From Paenibacillus pabuli NBRC 13638 (GTDB taxonomy: Bacteria > Bacillota > Bacilli > Paenibacillales > Paenibacillaceae), in assembly GCF_001514495.1 (NCBI RefSeq), contig NZ_BCNM01000027.1, positions 1 through 64,000 of the forward strand: a stretch of 64,000 bases of DNA. The letters are read 5' to 3'. The position numbers were made by a program, and so were the translations under genes. Every line of letters starts with the position of its first letter. Position 1 is the stretch's first letter. Below the pieces are notes generated by a model that saw only the letters and a program-made list of their open reading frames with translations, searched no databases and was not told where the DNA came from. Of this stretch, positions 1-8,934 are shown one piece after another.

Positions 1-1
1 C

Positions 2-1876
2 CGGCGCCTGGACGCAGCGGCGGCACGGCTGGAAGCCGCCGCTGCGCTGGTCGAGCCGTACCCCGCCATGGGGTCGGCGGTACGGGATCTGCGTGCACGC
101 GCGGCTTCGCTTGCGGGCGGCACGTTTACGCTGGCGCTGTTCGGCGCGTTCAGCGCAGGCAAGTCCTCCTTCGCCAACGCGTTGCTCGGCGAAGCTGTAT
201 TACCGGTCTCGCCGCATCCTACGACAGCGGCGATTAACCGGATCATGGCTCCGTCCAGTGGCGCGGAGCATGGAACCGCCCGGGTCCGGATGAAGTCCCG
301 GGACGCCTTCCAGGAAGATCTTGCGTATTCCTTCCGTTTACTCGGACTGGGCGAGCCTGGGACAGACTGGCAAAAACGGGTCAAGGCCCTTTCGCCGCAG
401 GATGTACACCCCGCGGGGCGCCCGCACTACAGCTTTTTGCAGGCCGCCGCAGCAGGCTGGGAGAACACCGCAGATCAACTAGGCCAGGATGTGCTGGTGG
501 ATCTGAATGGATATCGAAATTTTGTTGCCAATGAGAAAAAGTCTTGCTTTGTCGACAGTATTGATCTGTACTACAGTTGTGATGTAACAGAACAAGGGAT
601 TGTCCTTGTAGATACGCCAGGGGCTGACTCCGTGAATGCCCGTCATACGGGCGTCACATTCAATTATATGAAGAATGCGGACGCACTCATTTTCGTAACG
701 TACTATAATCATGCCTTCTCTCAAGGAGACCGACAGTTCCTGAATCAATTGGGACGAGTGAAAGACAGCTCGGCAATGGATCAGATGTTCTTTGTGGTGA
801 ATGCGAGTGATTTGTCTTCCTCTGAAGAGGAGTTGGAGCAGGTCCTTGACCATGTGAGCACACAGCTGCGCAGTAATGGTATTCGGGCACCTCGTCTGTT
901 TCCAGTATCCAGCATGCTGGCGATGGAAGGGAAAACGGCCAATGATGTGACGCTGCTGGAACAATCCGGCTTCATTCAGTTCGAGGAAGAATTTAACCGG
1001 TTTGCAGGAAAAGAGCTTGCGGATCTTGCGGTCGGTGGAGCTTCAGAAGAGATCGCACGGGTGATAAAACGGCTGAAGACACGTGCCGAGGATGCGGCCC
1101 AGGGCGAAGAGGTACTACAGCGACGTCGGGAAGAACTGGGTTCAATCCAGGATCAGTCACTTCAGAGAGTGCATTTGCTTGCGGAACGGTCCATGAAGGC
1201 AGAATTGGCACAGGAAACCGCTGAACTGCTGTTCCATGTGCGGCAGCGGCTGGGTTACCGGTTTGGTCTGTTCATGGCAGAAGCATTCCATCCTTCAGTC
1301 CTTCGTGAGGATCGCGGGAATCTGAAAGCAGCCTTCGCAGCCTGTGGTCGCGAACTGCTGCGCATGATTGCCATCGAACTGGAACAGGAACTGCTCGCCA
1401 CTACACTCAGACTCGAACAGGCTGGTCAGACTTGGATGCATAAGCAAGTGACCGAATGCGTAGATGAACTGAAACGATTATCTGGAGGAATGGATCTGTC
1501 GTTGCTTCTGAACGAACGCTGGAGCACGCCTGTCCTGGAAGAGGTGCGTTTGGAAGAACCTTCGGGGTGGAAAGCCTATTCGAGTTATTTCCGTAATCCG
1601 AAACAGTTCTTCGAAGGAGATGGACGACAACGGCTGCAGGAGGCACTTGATCCTGTAATTAAACAGATGGTGATTGATGTTCTTCCTGCTGCAGAGAATA
1701 AGCTGATTCAATTCTATGACAACCAGCTTGGGCAGTCTTTGCAGCATCATTCCCGTCAATTGGAAGAGCGACTTGAGGAGGCCGTGGGTGCCCTTCACGA
1801 GACACTGACGAGTGGAATTCCTGCCGAAGAATGGGAGAGTCTGTCTGCTCAACTGGAACAGATGGAACGTGAATAA
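2..1876 (+). CDS. Dynamin-like GTPase (DynA-type), 5' end outside window
   Basis: The frame is open from base 2 to the stop at 1874-1876, so the gene begins left of the window; the ATG at 68 is internal. Numbered from that ATG, a P-loop GAFSAGKSSF lies near residue 26, followed by PTTAAI (G2), DTPGADS (G3) and VVNASD (G4, a loose N/TKxD). A long helical region follows, as in bacterial dynamins that bind and remodel membrane. B. subtilis DynA is a roughly 1,190-residue fusion of two dynamin units; the ~625 residues visible here would fit its second unit, which is inference. Bases 1-480 are clearly GC-richer than the rest of the gene. Confidence 0.85.
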   Translation, partial: RRLDAAAARLEAAAALVEPYPAMGSAVRDLRARAASLAGGTFTLALFGAFSAGKSSFANALLGEAVLPVSPHPTTAAINRIMAPSSGAEHGTARVRMKSRDAFQEDLAYSFRLLGLGEPGTDWQKRVKALSPQDVHPAGRPHYSFLQAAAAGWENTADQLGQDVLVDLNGYRNFVANEKKSCFVDSIDLYYSCDVTEQGIVLVDTPGADSVNARHTGVTFNYMKNADALIFVTYYNHAFSQGDRQFLNQLGRVKDSSAMDQMFFVVNASDLSSSEEELEQVLDHVSTQLRSNGIRAPRLFPVSSMLAMEGKTANDVTLLEQSGFIQFEEEFNRFAGKELADLAVGGASEEIARVIKRLKTRAEDAAQGEEVLQRRREELGSIQDQSLQRVHLLAERSMKAELAQETAELLFHVRQRLGYRFGLFMAEAFHPSVLREDRGNLKAAFAACGRELLRMIAIELEQELLATTLRLEQAGQTWMHKQVTECVDELKRLSGGMDLSLLLNERWSTPVLEEVRLEEPSGWKAYSSYFRNPKQFFEGDGRQRLQEALDPVIKQMVIDVLPAAENKLIQFYDNQLGQSLQHHSRQLEERLEEAVGALHETLTSGIPAEEWESLSAQLEQMERE

Positions 1877-1963
1877 AAGGTATTGAAATCCATGTCTGTA
1901 TGGAAACGGTTGAAAAGCGAAATGAGTAAACCGGCGATATTTTGAAATGTTGTCGTTATACCC

Positions 1964-2006
1964 AAAAAGGCTCCTGCCTGTAAAGGCATACAGGGAGCCT
2001 TTTTTG
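1964..2006 (+). terminator. Rho-independent terminator after dynamin gene
   Basis: Arms AAAAAGGCTCC and GAGCCTTTTTT enclose an inner CCTG/CAGG stem, followed by a T run. It lies about 90 bases after the dynamin stop. Confidence 0.85.
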
Positions 2007-2039
2007 ATACGAACAACCTGAAAGGAAGAGAATATTCAA

Positions 2040-2197
2040 ACATTTGATTGATAGGAGGGTATCTACCTCCCTTAATGACGCATTAAGGTGAAAGTAGCCT
2101 GAATATGGTCGCTTATTCGCTTTGCCGCGAATGGGGGACGGTGATAAACTTCATAAATGTTCATACTGTTTTTGAACGATATAAGAGGAGGAGAGAC
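2040..2197 (+). other. Untranslated leader with short hairpins before ABC exporter
   Basis: The 320 bases between the dynamin stop and the exporter start hold the terminator above and then three small inverted repeats: GGAGG/CCTCC (about 2055-2071), CTTAAT/ATTAAG (about 2072-2089) and ATTCGC/GCGAAT (about 2115-2132). No complete leader peptide gene or known riboswitch core is recognisable. The frame of the exporter is open upstream to 2105, but without a ribosome binding site. Confidence 0.35.
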
Positions 2198-3970
2198 ATG
2201 GATGTTCTCAGGCAATTGCAGATCTTTTTCTGGGAGAAGCGCACGTATTTATTTTTATCGATCTTATGCCTCGCCATAGCGACCGCGCTTGGACTGGTGT
2301 ATCCGAACCTGCTAAGGATACTGATTGATGACGTCATTACCCCGCGTAATTTTGAAGACGTTCCCAAACTTGCTTTAACGGTGTTAGGCGTCGTTATTTT
2401 GAAAGCGGGAATGCAATTTCTACATGGTCTTTTTGGAGGGCGTCTTGGGAACTTCCTGGCGTACCGACTTCGTAACGCTTGTTACGAAAAGCTTCAATTT
2501 TTATCCTTCCGGTATTATGATACGGCCAAAACGGGAGACTTGATGTCCCGCCTCACGGGAGATCTCGAAGCGATCCGTAACTTTATCGGTTTTGGCTTCG
2601 CTCAGATTCTCAATATGGTTCTGATGGTCGTATTCGGCGCAATCATGATGATGACCATGAGCTGGAAGCTTACCTTGCTAACGCTCATATGTATTCCTCT
2701 GCTTGCCTACGTTGCGCTGAGATTCGAATCCCGAATTCACCCGGCGTTCCAAGAAATGCGGCTCGCACTCAGCTCACTGACGACTGCGGTACAGGAGAAT
2801 ATCACAGGGGTGCGTACTGTAAAATCTTTTGCGCGCGAGCCTTACGAAGTGGAGAAGTTTTCCACACGCAACGAGCGTTACAAAACAAATCAGATTCATG
2901 CAGCCACATTGTGGAGCCACTATTTTCCGATCATGGAGATTCTCGCTTCGGTCAGCGTAGTCCTGCTGCTCCTGGTTGGTGGAAACATGGTTATTCAAGA
3001 ATCGTTAACACTCGGTCAACTCGTTGCCTTTTTCAGTTTGATCTGGTACATAATCGGTCCAATGTGGAACCTTGGTTTCCATATCAACAACTATACGCAA
3101 TCCAAAGCATCGGGTGAACGGGTGTTAGAACTGTTGAATACGCCGGTAGATGTGCAGGAGACGGAAGATCCCGTCATTGTGGAGGCTGATCAGGTTAATG
3201 GGCATGTGACCTTTGAGTCCGTTACCTTTGCCTACGGCAATAAAATGCCTGCGGTAACGGATATTAACTTTGATGCACCACCTGGTTCCGTCATCGGATT
3301 CCTGGGAGGGACAGGGTCGGGTAAGTCGACCATTATACAGCTTCTCATGCGGGCATATAATGTGAACTCGGGTACCATCAAGTTGGATGGAAAGAATATT
3401 AAGGACATCGGCATTCGCAGCCTGCGGAGTCAGATTGCTTCTGTATTCCAGGAAACGTTCCTGTTCTCTTCCAGCATTCGCAACAACATTTCTTATGGGC
3501 TCAAGCATGTTACGATGGACGAAATTATCCGTGCAGCCAAGCTCGCCAAAGCCCATGACTTTATTATGGAATTCCCTGATGGTTACGATACAGTCGTAGG
3601 AGAACGCGGGATGGGCTTGTCTGGAGGACAGAAACAGCGTATAGCGATTGCGCGGGCATTGCTCAAGAATCCGAAAATTCTCGTTCTGGATGATGCAACC
3701 AGTGCAGTCGACATGGAGACCGAACATGAAATTCAATCCGGGTTCCAGGAAGTCATGCGTGGAAGAACGACGTTTATCATTGCGCATCGGATCTCTTCAT
3801 TACGTCATGCAGATGAGATTCTGGTGCTGGATGAAGGACGGGTCGTTCAACGTGGTACACACAAACGTCTCATTGAAGAGCCTGGGCCTTACCGGGACGT
3901 ATATGAGATTCAATACGCAGATTATATTGCCCGCGGTAAGCGGGAGGCTGGGGAGCAGGTGAATTCATGA
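2198..3970 (+). CDS. ABC exporter half-transporter, degenerate-site subunit
   Basis: This 590-residue protein has an N-terminal six-helix membrane domain and a C-terminal nucleotide-binding domain with Walker A GGTGSGKST, signature LSGGQ and Walker B ILVLDDATS. Asp replaces the catalytic Glu after Walker B, so this Walker site should not hydrolyse ATP well. The ATG at 2198 is chosen because AGAGGAGGAGAG precedes it; the frame extends to 2105 without such a site. Its stop overlaps the partner start by four bases (ATGA). Known heterodimers of this class (TM287/288, BmrCD, YfiBC) export drugs or peptides; the substrate here is unknown. Confidence 0.9.
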   Translation: MDVLRQLQIFFWEKRTYLFLSILCLAIATALGLVYPNLLRILIDDVITPRNFEDVPKLALTVLGVVILKAGMQFLHGLFGGRLGNFLAYRLRNACYEKLQFLSFRYYDTAKTGDLMSRLTGDLEAIRNFIGFGFAQILNMVLMVVFGAIMMMTMSWKLTLLTLICIPLLAYVALRFESRIHPAFQEMRLALSSLTTAVQENITGVRTVKSFAREPYEVEKFSTRNERYKTNQIHAATLWSHYFPIMEILASVSVVLLLLVGGNMVIQESLTLGQLVAFFSLIWYIIGPMWNLGFHINNYTQSKASGERVLELLNTPVDVQETEDPVIVEADQVNGHVTFESVTFAYGNKMPAVTDINFDAPPGSVIGFLGGTGSGKSTIIQLLMRAYNVNSGTIKLDGKNIKDIGIRSLRSQIASVFQETFLFSSSIRNNISYGLKHVTMDEIIRAAKLAKAHDFIMEFPDGYDTVVGERGMGLSGGQKQRIAIARALLKNPKILVLDDATSAVDMETEHEIQSGFQEVMRGRTTFIIAHRISSLRHADEILVLDEGRVVQRGTHKRLIEEPGPYRDVYEIQYADYIARGKREAGEQVNS

Positions 3971-5817
3971 GTGCCGAAACGGTAGCCGATAGGCGCGAGG
4001 CTAAAGAAGCCTCTGACAAGAAAATGAATGAACGTTTTGTATATCAGGACGATGAAATAATAGAAAAGCCGTTTAACTGGCGTGAGTTCGGGCGTTTGTT
4101 CTCGTACATGAAGCCTTATGCAAGACAACTCTTGCCGCTCATTATTCTAATGATGATTTTGGGCACCATCACGAAATTGTCCGTTCCATTTTTGATCAGT
4201 TTGGCGATTGATAAAGCGATTGCACCTGCAACGGGGTTACCAAGCTTGACGATGCTCTATATTATTGCTGGTTCAGTCCTTGCGTTATACCTGATTCAGT
4301 GGGCGGCCAATACGTATCGGATCAAATTGACGAACATTATCGGGCAGCGGGTCATTTACGATCTTCGCTCGGATCTGTTCAAGCATATCCAGAAGCTATC
4401 CTTTAATTTCTTTGACAAAAGACCTGCAGGTTCGGTACTGGTGCGTATCACCAATGATATCAACTCCCTGCAGGATCTGTTCACCAACGGTGCGGTGAAC
4501 GTCATGATTGACTGTGTGCAGCTGCTCGGAATTATCGTTATTTTGCTGCTGATCAACTGGAAACTGGGTCTTGCGGTCATTATTACCGTTCCAATCATGT
4601 TTATCATTTCGACCAAACTGCGTGTGCTGATCCGCCGTGCATGGCAGGATGTACGTATGAAGAACTCCCGTATCAACTCCCATTTGAATGAATCCATTCA
4701 GGGGATTCGGGTGACTCAGGCGTATACGCAGGAAAAAGAGAACATGAAATATTTTGACAATATGAATCTGTCGAGCAAAAAATCCTGGGACCGAGCTTCG
4801 GCCATGAACCAGGGCTTTGGTCCTCTGATTGAAATTACGGGCGGCTTCGGAACGCTGATCCTGTTCTGGTTTGGTGCTTATCTGATTCAAGAAGGGCAGC
4901 TGACAATCGGATTGCTTGTAGCATTTGCCAACTATGTCGGCAACTTCTGGGACCCGATTAACCGTCTGGGGCAAATGTATAATCAGCTGCTCGTTGCGAT
5001 GGCTTCCTCTGAGCGGATCTTCGAGTTTATGGATGAAGAGCCGAGTATTGCAGATAAACCTGGAGCCAAGCCGCTTGCTTCTATTAAAGGCGATGTTGTA
5101 TTCGACAATGTGGTGTTTGAATATGAAAAGGGCCGACAGGCGCTGAAGGGCATCAGTTTCTCTGCAAATGCAGGACAATCGATTGCACTTGTAGGGCATA
5201 CGGGTTCAGGTAAAAGTACCATTATCAATCTCATCAGCCGGTTCTATGACATATCCAGCGGACGACTCACCATTGACGGTCAGGATGTGAGGGACGTAAC
5301 GGTAGAAAGTCTGCGCAGCCAGATCAGTATTGTGTTGCAGGATACGTTTATCTTCTCTGGCACCATTCGAGACAATATTCGTTTTGGACGGCTGGACGCA
5401 ACCAATGAGGAAGTGGAAGAAGCAGCGAAGGCTGTCAATGCGCATGAATTCATTATGAAACTGCCTGGGGGATATGATACGGAAGTGGAGGAACGCGGGA
5501 ATGTATTATCCATGGGACAACGGCAATTGTTATCCTTTGCCCGCGCCTTGCTGGCAGACCCTCGGATCTTGATTCTGGATGAAGCGACGGCCAGTATAGA
5601 TACCGAAACGGAGCTCAAAATCCAGGAGGCTTTGAAAGTGCTGTTGGAAGGAAGAACTTCCTTTATGGTAGCCCACCGTCTCTCGACGATCCGAAATGCA
5701 GATAAGATCATTGTGCTGGATCATGGCGAAATTAAGGAAGAAGGAAACCATGAGCAACTTATCCAGAAACAAGGAGTTTATAATGGATTAATAGAAGCTC
5801 AATACAGATTTTTGTAA
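3967..5817 (+). CDS. ABC exporter half-transporter, catalytic-site subunit
   Basis: The partner subunit (616 residues) has a roughly 60-residue cytoplasmic N-terminus, six predicted membrane helices, and an ATPase domain with Walker A GHTGSGKST, Walker B ILILDEATAS with the catalytic Glu intact, and an unusual signature LSMGQ instead of LSGGQ. The altered signature would pair with the Asp-type Walker site of the upstream subunit, giving one degenerate and one active ATP site. Translational coupling through the ATGA overlap supports a heterodimer. The cargo cannot be read from sequence. Confidence 0.9.
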   Translation: MSAETVADRREAKEASDKKMNERFVYQDDEIIEKPFNWREFGRLFSYMKPYARQLLPLIILMMILGTITKLSVPFLISLAIDKAIAPATGLPSLTMLYIIAGSVLALYLIQWAANTYRIKLTNIIGQRVIYDLRSDLFKHIQKLSFNFFDKRPAGSVLVRITNDINSLQDLFTNGAVNVMIDCVQLLGIIVILLLINWKLGLAVIITVPIMFIISTKLRVLIRRAWQDVRMKNSRINSHLNESIQGIRVTQAYTQEKENMKYFDNMNLSSKKSWDRASAMNQGFGPLIEITGGFGTLILFWFGAYLIQEGQLTIGLLVAFANYVGNFWDPINRLGQMYNQLLVAMASSERIFEFMDEEPSIADKPGAKPLASIKGDVVFDNVVFEYEKGRQALKGISFSANAGQSIALVGHTGSGKSTIINLISRFYDISSGRLTIDGQDVRDVTVESLRSQISIVLQDTFIFSGTIRDNIRFGRLDATNEEVEEAAKAVNAHEFIMKLPGGYDTEVEERGNVLSMGQRQLLSFARALLADPRILILDEATASIDTETELKIQEALKVLLEGRTSFMVAHRLSTIRNADKIIVLDHGEIKEEGNHEQLIQKQGVYNGLIEAQYRFL

Positions 5818-5867
5818 ATGAATTCCGGTCTATATGTATATTTTAGATATTTATGACTGATACACTT

Positions 5868-5963
5868 GACACTTCGGTAACCTTAACCCTAATTATTCCT
5901 TCAAGAAAAGCAAATTGTTTCTAATGAAGGCAGGGATAAGGAATACTGTGAGTGTCTTTTTTT
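5868..5963 (+). terminator. Probable terminator after ABC exporter operon
   Basis: An outer GACACT/AGTGTC stem encloses a second complementary pair (TTATTCCTT with AAGGAATA). The outer stem is followed directly by seven T. The loop is long, so the exact fold is uncertain. Confidence 0.6.
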
Positions 5964-6100
5964 AATTCCAATGGCCCAGTTCTGGCCGTTTATGAAAGAG
6001 GACGTGCATAACGACTCTTATTGGTATTTAGTGCATTTAAGGAATTGTGTTATATTTTACGATAACCGAAAGGAACCATCAGGACGGCGGAGGGAGAACG

Positions 6101-7750
6101 ATGCAGGAAGAACATAGGGAAGTCCAGTTCAAACGTTTTGATAAATTGGATCATCTGCACTTTAAGCTTCTACATGTGGACCATCCTGGCGCAAGCGATT
6201 GTGTAAAGGAGTGGTGTTTGAGAAAACACTTCCTGGATACGTATATGTTATTGTTTATGGCCAGCGGTCAGGGCTTCTTAACAGTGGATGGCAACTTTAT
6301 TGAATTGTGCTCAGGGGCGTTGTACATCGGACTGCCGGGTCAGTTAGTTGAGGCAAATGTTCATTCACTGGATGAACGTGGAATGTATCATATGAACTTT
6401 GATGTGATGCATTCGGCAGATCATAATGAATGTGCTGCTCTCGATACTGTGAAGCAACTTCTGGGGGATTCGTGTGGCAGTGAGGTCATATGCGCTTCGT
6501 CGGTTGCGGTTGGTTTGCTCTGTCAGACGATCTATCAGCAAGCACGGAGTAACAATGGTTTGCAAAGATACTATGCTCAAATTTGTTTTCTGGAATTACT
6601 GTATACCCTGTTCAACGATGTGGTTCGTGCAGAAGGGCGTTTTTCCACTTCACCTGCAGAGCTTGCAAAGGACTACATTGAACAGAATTATATGAACAAA
6701 ATAACGATACATGAGCTGGCAGCTGTTGCACGAATGAGTTCTCGTCACTTCATGCGCTTATTCAAAAAAAGATATGGTTGCAGCGCGGTGGACTATTTGA
6801 CCTTTTTCCGCATCAAGCAAGCACAGATAATCATGAGAAACGATCACAGTTATCGTCTCAAGGATATTGCATCATACGTGGGCTATCAGGATGAAATGTA
6901 CTTCAGGCGTAAATTCAAGCAAATTTCGGGTATTGCCCCAGCCGCATTTATACAGGGCAGCAAGCAAAAAATAGCGGCTGTTCATTCCTTGAGCATAGGA
7001 ACGCTCCTTGCCTTGCAGATTATTCCATGTGCTGCAAAAGCAAGTCATCCATGGACTGAGTATTACAGACGAAAATATGAAACGGACAAAGTCATGCCGC
7101 TGGGTGAGGTGGAAGCCATCTGGCTGGAGCAGCTTCGCATGGTTGATCCGGATTATATCATCACCGTTGAGAGAGAAATGTCGGACACGCTGGCTCATCA
7201 GCTTCGTTCCATTGCACCTGTATGCATCATTCCGCAGGAAAAGGGAGATTGGCGGGATCACCTGAAATATGTTGCCCGTTTTTTGGACAGATCGGATGTT
7301 GCGGAGGTGTGGCTGCAAAGATATGATGAGAAGTCAGCGATGGTTAGAACACAGCTTGCAGGCCACCTTCTGGAAGAAAGGTTGCTTGTACTGAGAGTAC
7401 ATGGCGAAGTGCTGCAGGTGCTGGGGCCTAGGAGCATAGCTTCTGTATTTTATGTGGACATGCAAATGAACGGTCCTGAAGGGGTAGAGGCATTCTGGGA
7501 GCTGGGAACAGTGAAAGTTACAGAACTGCTGAAGCTCTCAATAGATAGAATGCTGTTGATCGTGGAGGAGGATGAGAAGTCCAAGCAAACGTGGAGCGCT
7601 CTTCGAAACTCTAAAGCGTGGAATGATACGACAGCAGTCCAAAATGGATGCATTGATATACTCATGCCGAGCGTTCTGCTGGATTATACTGCGTTTACCC
7701 ATGAACTGATGCTGGATGAGGTATTAAAGATCTGGCAAGATCGTCCATAA
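6101..7750 (+). CDS. AraC-family regulator fused to siderophore-binding domain (Btr-like)
   Basis: The 549-residue protein has an N-terminal cupin-like region (about 20-150), a double helix-turn-helix of the AraC type (about 170-270, including DIASYVGYQDEMYFRRKFK), and a C-terminal domain of about 250 residues resembling TroA/FepB-type siderophore-binding proteins. The same order occurs in B. subtilis Btr (YbbB), which binds bacillibactin and activates feuABC. The start at 6101 follows GGAGGGAG; the frame runs to 6047 without a site. It lies upstream of a Fur-boxed siderophore-binding lipoprotein, its likely target. Confidence 0.85.
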   Translation: MQEEHREVQFKRFDKLDHLHFKLLHVDHPGASDCVKEWCLRKHFLDTYMLLFMASGQGFLTVDGNFIELCSGALYIGLPGQLVEANVHSLDERGMYHMNFDVMHSADHNECAALDTVKQLLGDSCGSEVICASSVAVGLLCQTIYQQARSNNGLQRYYAQICFLELLYTLFNDVVRAEGRFSTSPAELAKDYIEQNYMNKITIHELAAVARMSSRHFMRLFKKRYGCSAVDYLTFFRIKQAQIIMRNDHSYRLKDIASYVGYQDEMYFRRKFKQISGIAPAAFIQGSKQKIAAVHSLSIGTLLALQIIPCAAKASHPWTEYYRRKYETDKVMPLGEVEAIWLEQLRMVDPDYIITVEREMSDTLAHQLRSIAPVCIIPQEKGDWRDHLKYVARFLDRSDVAEVWLQRYDEKSAMVRTQLAGHLLEERLLVLRVHGEVLQVLGPRSIASVFYVDMQMNGPEGVEAFWELGTVKVTELLKLSIDRMLLIVEEDEKSKQTWSALRNSKAWNDTTAVQNGCIDILMPSVLLDYTAFTHELMLDEVLKIWQDRP

Positions 7751-7815
7751 CAAAAAGTCCGAATCGTCGATATCATGCAGGAACGTAATTTAATATACTA
7801 CTCCTATATCTAAAT

Positions 7816-7834
7816 GATAATGATAATTATTATT
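7816..7834 (+). promoter_or_regulatory. Fur box upstream of siderophore lipoprotein
   Basis: GATAATGATAATTATTATT matches the 19-bp Fur consensus at 17 positions and sits 48 bases before the GTG start of the lipoprotein gene. Repression by Fe-loaded Fur is the expected control. Confidence 0.85.
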
Positions 7835-7881
7835 AATGAATCATTTTCATTTCTATTTGACATATAGGGGGTACATACGAA

Positions 7882-8868
7882 GTGAAGTTCAAAGGGTTAA
7901 CAATGGTGTGTGCAATTTTGATTTTACTCATGATTTCCGCATGTAGTCCGACCAGTCAGAAGGTGTCTTCAAGTGAAGCGCAAGAAACAGGAGCGCCCCA
8001 TTCATCAGCAGTAGAAAATGACAAGGTAAAAGTGGTCCATACTGAAATGGGGGATATTACCGTACCTGAATCACCACAACGGGTAATCGGTCTGTCGGTT
8101 GTATACCCGGAGTTATTATATGCACTTGGGGTCGTACCAGTGGCTGCACAGAACTATCATTCTGAGTTTCCAGCGTATCTACAAGAGCCATTCTCCAATA
8201 CGCTGAAGATGGGCATCGCAAGGACACCTGATTTTGAAGCTATTCTTGAAGCAGGTCCAGACTTAATTATTGCTCCTGCTTGGTGGTCAAAAAAGGACTA
8301 TGATCAGCTTTCCCAGATTGCTCCAACCGTTCTGCTGCCAGAGTATGATGACTGGCGAGATGAACTGCGTGATATGGCAGCGATTCTGGGGAAAGAAGAT
8401 CAGGCTGAACAGGTTATGCAAGACCTGGAGCAGCATGAAAAACAAGGCGCCGAAACGTTGCACAGCCTGATTGGTGACGAGACTGTGTTGTACATCAGAG
8501 TGATGGAAAAGGAAATCGTATTGCATGGCGAGAACATCGACCGGGGAAGCTTCATTCACAAACAATTGGCTTTGAAATCACTGCCAAATTTCCCTAAATC
8601 CGAAAATGCAATGTCTGTATCCTTGGAAGTACTGCCCGAATACGATGCAGATCATCTGATTGTACAGTTGGATGATGAGACGAACCAGGAGATAAAAAGC
8701 AAGTTTGAAGAGATGTTAACCACATCACTGTGGAAAAATCTGAAGGCGGTCAAGAATGATCATGTCTACATGGTCGGAGGAAAGGAATGGTTCAACCTGG
8801 GAATGTCTCCGCTTGCCGACAATTATGTGATTGATGATATCGTTGCTGCTTTTAGGGAAAAGAATTAA
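7882..8868 (+). CDS. Iron-siderophore ABC transporter binding lipoprotein
   Basis: The 328-residue protein has a lipoprotein signal peptide with lipobox ISAC (Cys about residue 21), a Ser/Glu-rich linker and a periplasmic-binding fold of the FeuA/FhuD type, with PQRVIGL near the domain start and a C-terminal AVKNDHVYMVG. It would be lipid-anchored outside the membrane and present ferric siderophore to a permease. The GTG start follows AGGGGG at a suitable distance. No permease or ATPase gene is adjacent, so it must share one encoded elsewhere. The Fur box and the Btr-like regulator upstream indicate induction in low iron. Confidence 0.9.
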   Translation: MKFKGLTMVCAILILLMISACSPTSQKVSSSEAQETGAPHSSAVENDKVKVVHTEMGDITVPESPQRVIGLSVVYPELLYALGVVPVAAQNYHSEFPAYLQEPFSNTLKMGIARTPDFEAILEAGPDLIIAPAWWSKKDYDQLSQIAPTVLLPEYDDWRDELRDMAAILGKEDQAEQVMQDLEQHEKQGAETLHSLIGDETVLYIRVMEKEIVLHGENIDRGSFIHKQLALKSLPNFPKSENAMSVSLEVLPEYDADHLIVQLDDETNQEIKSKFEEMLTTSLWKNLKAVKNDHVYMVGGKEWFNLGMSPLADNYVIDDIVAAFREKN

Positions 8869-8934
8869 TAAGATAGAAGGCGCTATTGTTATCATTGCTT
8901 TTCAACGCAAAAATCAGAACGGGATGTGTCCGAA

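Noticed and set aside
479..964. Long minus-strand open frames inside the dynamin gene
   Set aside because: They mirror a well-supported coding sequence and have no ribosome site or domain signal. The same applies to the many antisense frames inside parE, narG, narH and the GH53 gene.
2105..2197. N-terminal extension of the first ABC exporter subunit
   Set aside because: No ribosome site at 2105, hydrophilic unrelated residues, and a strong AGGAGG-type site before ATG 2198.
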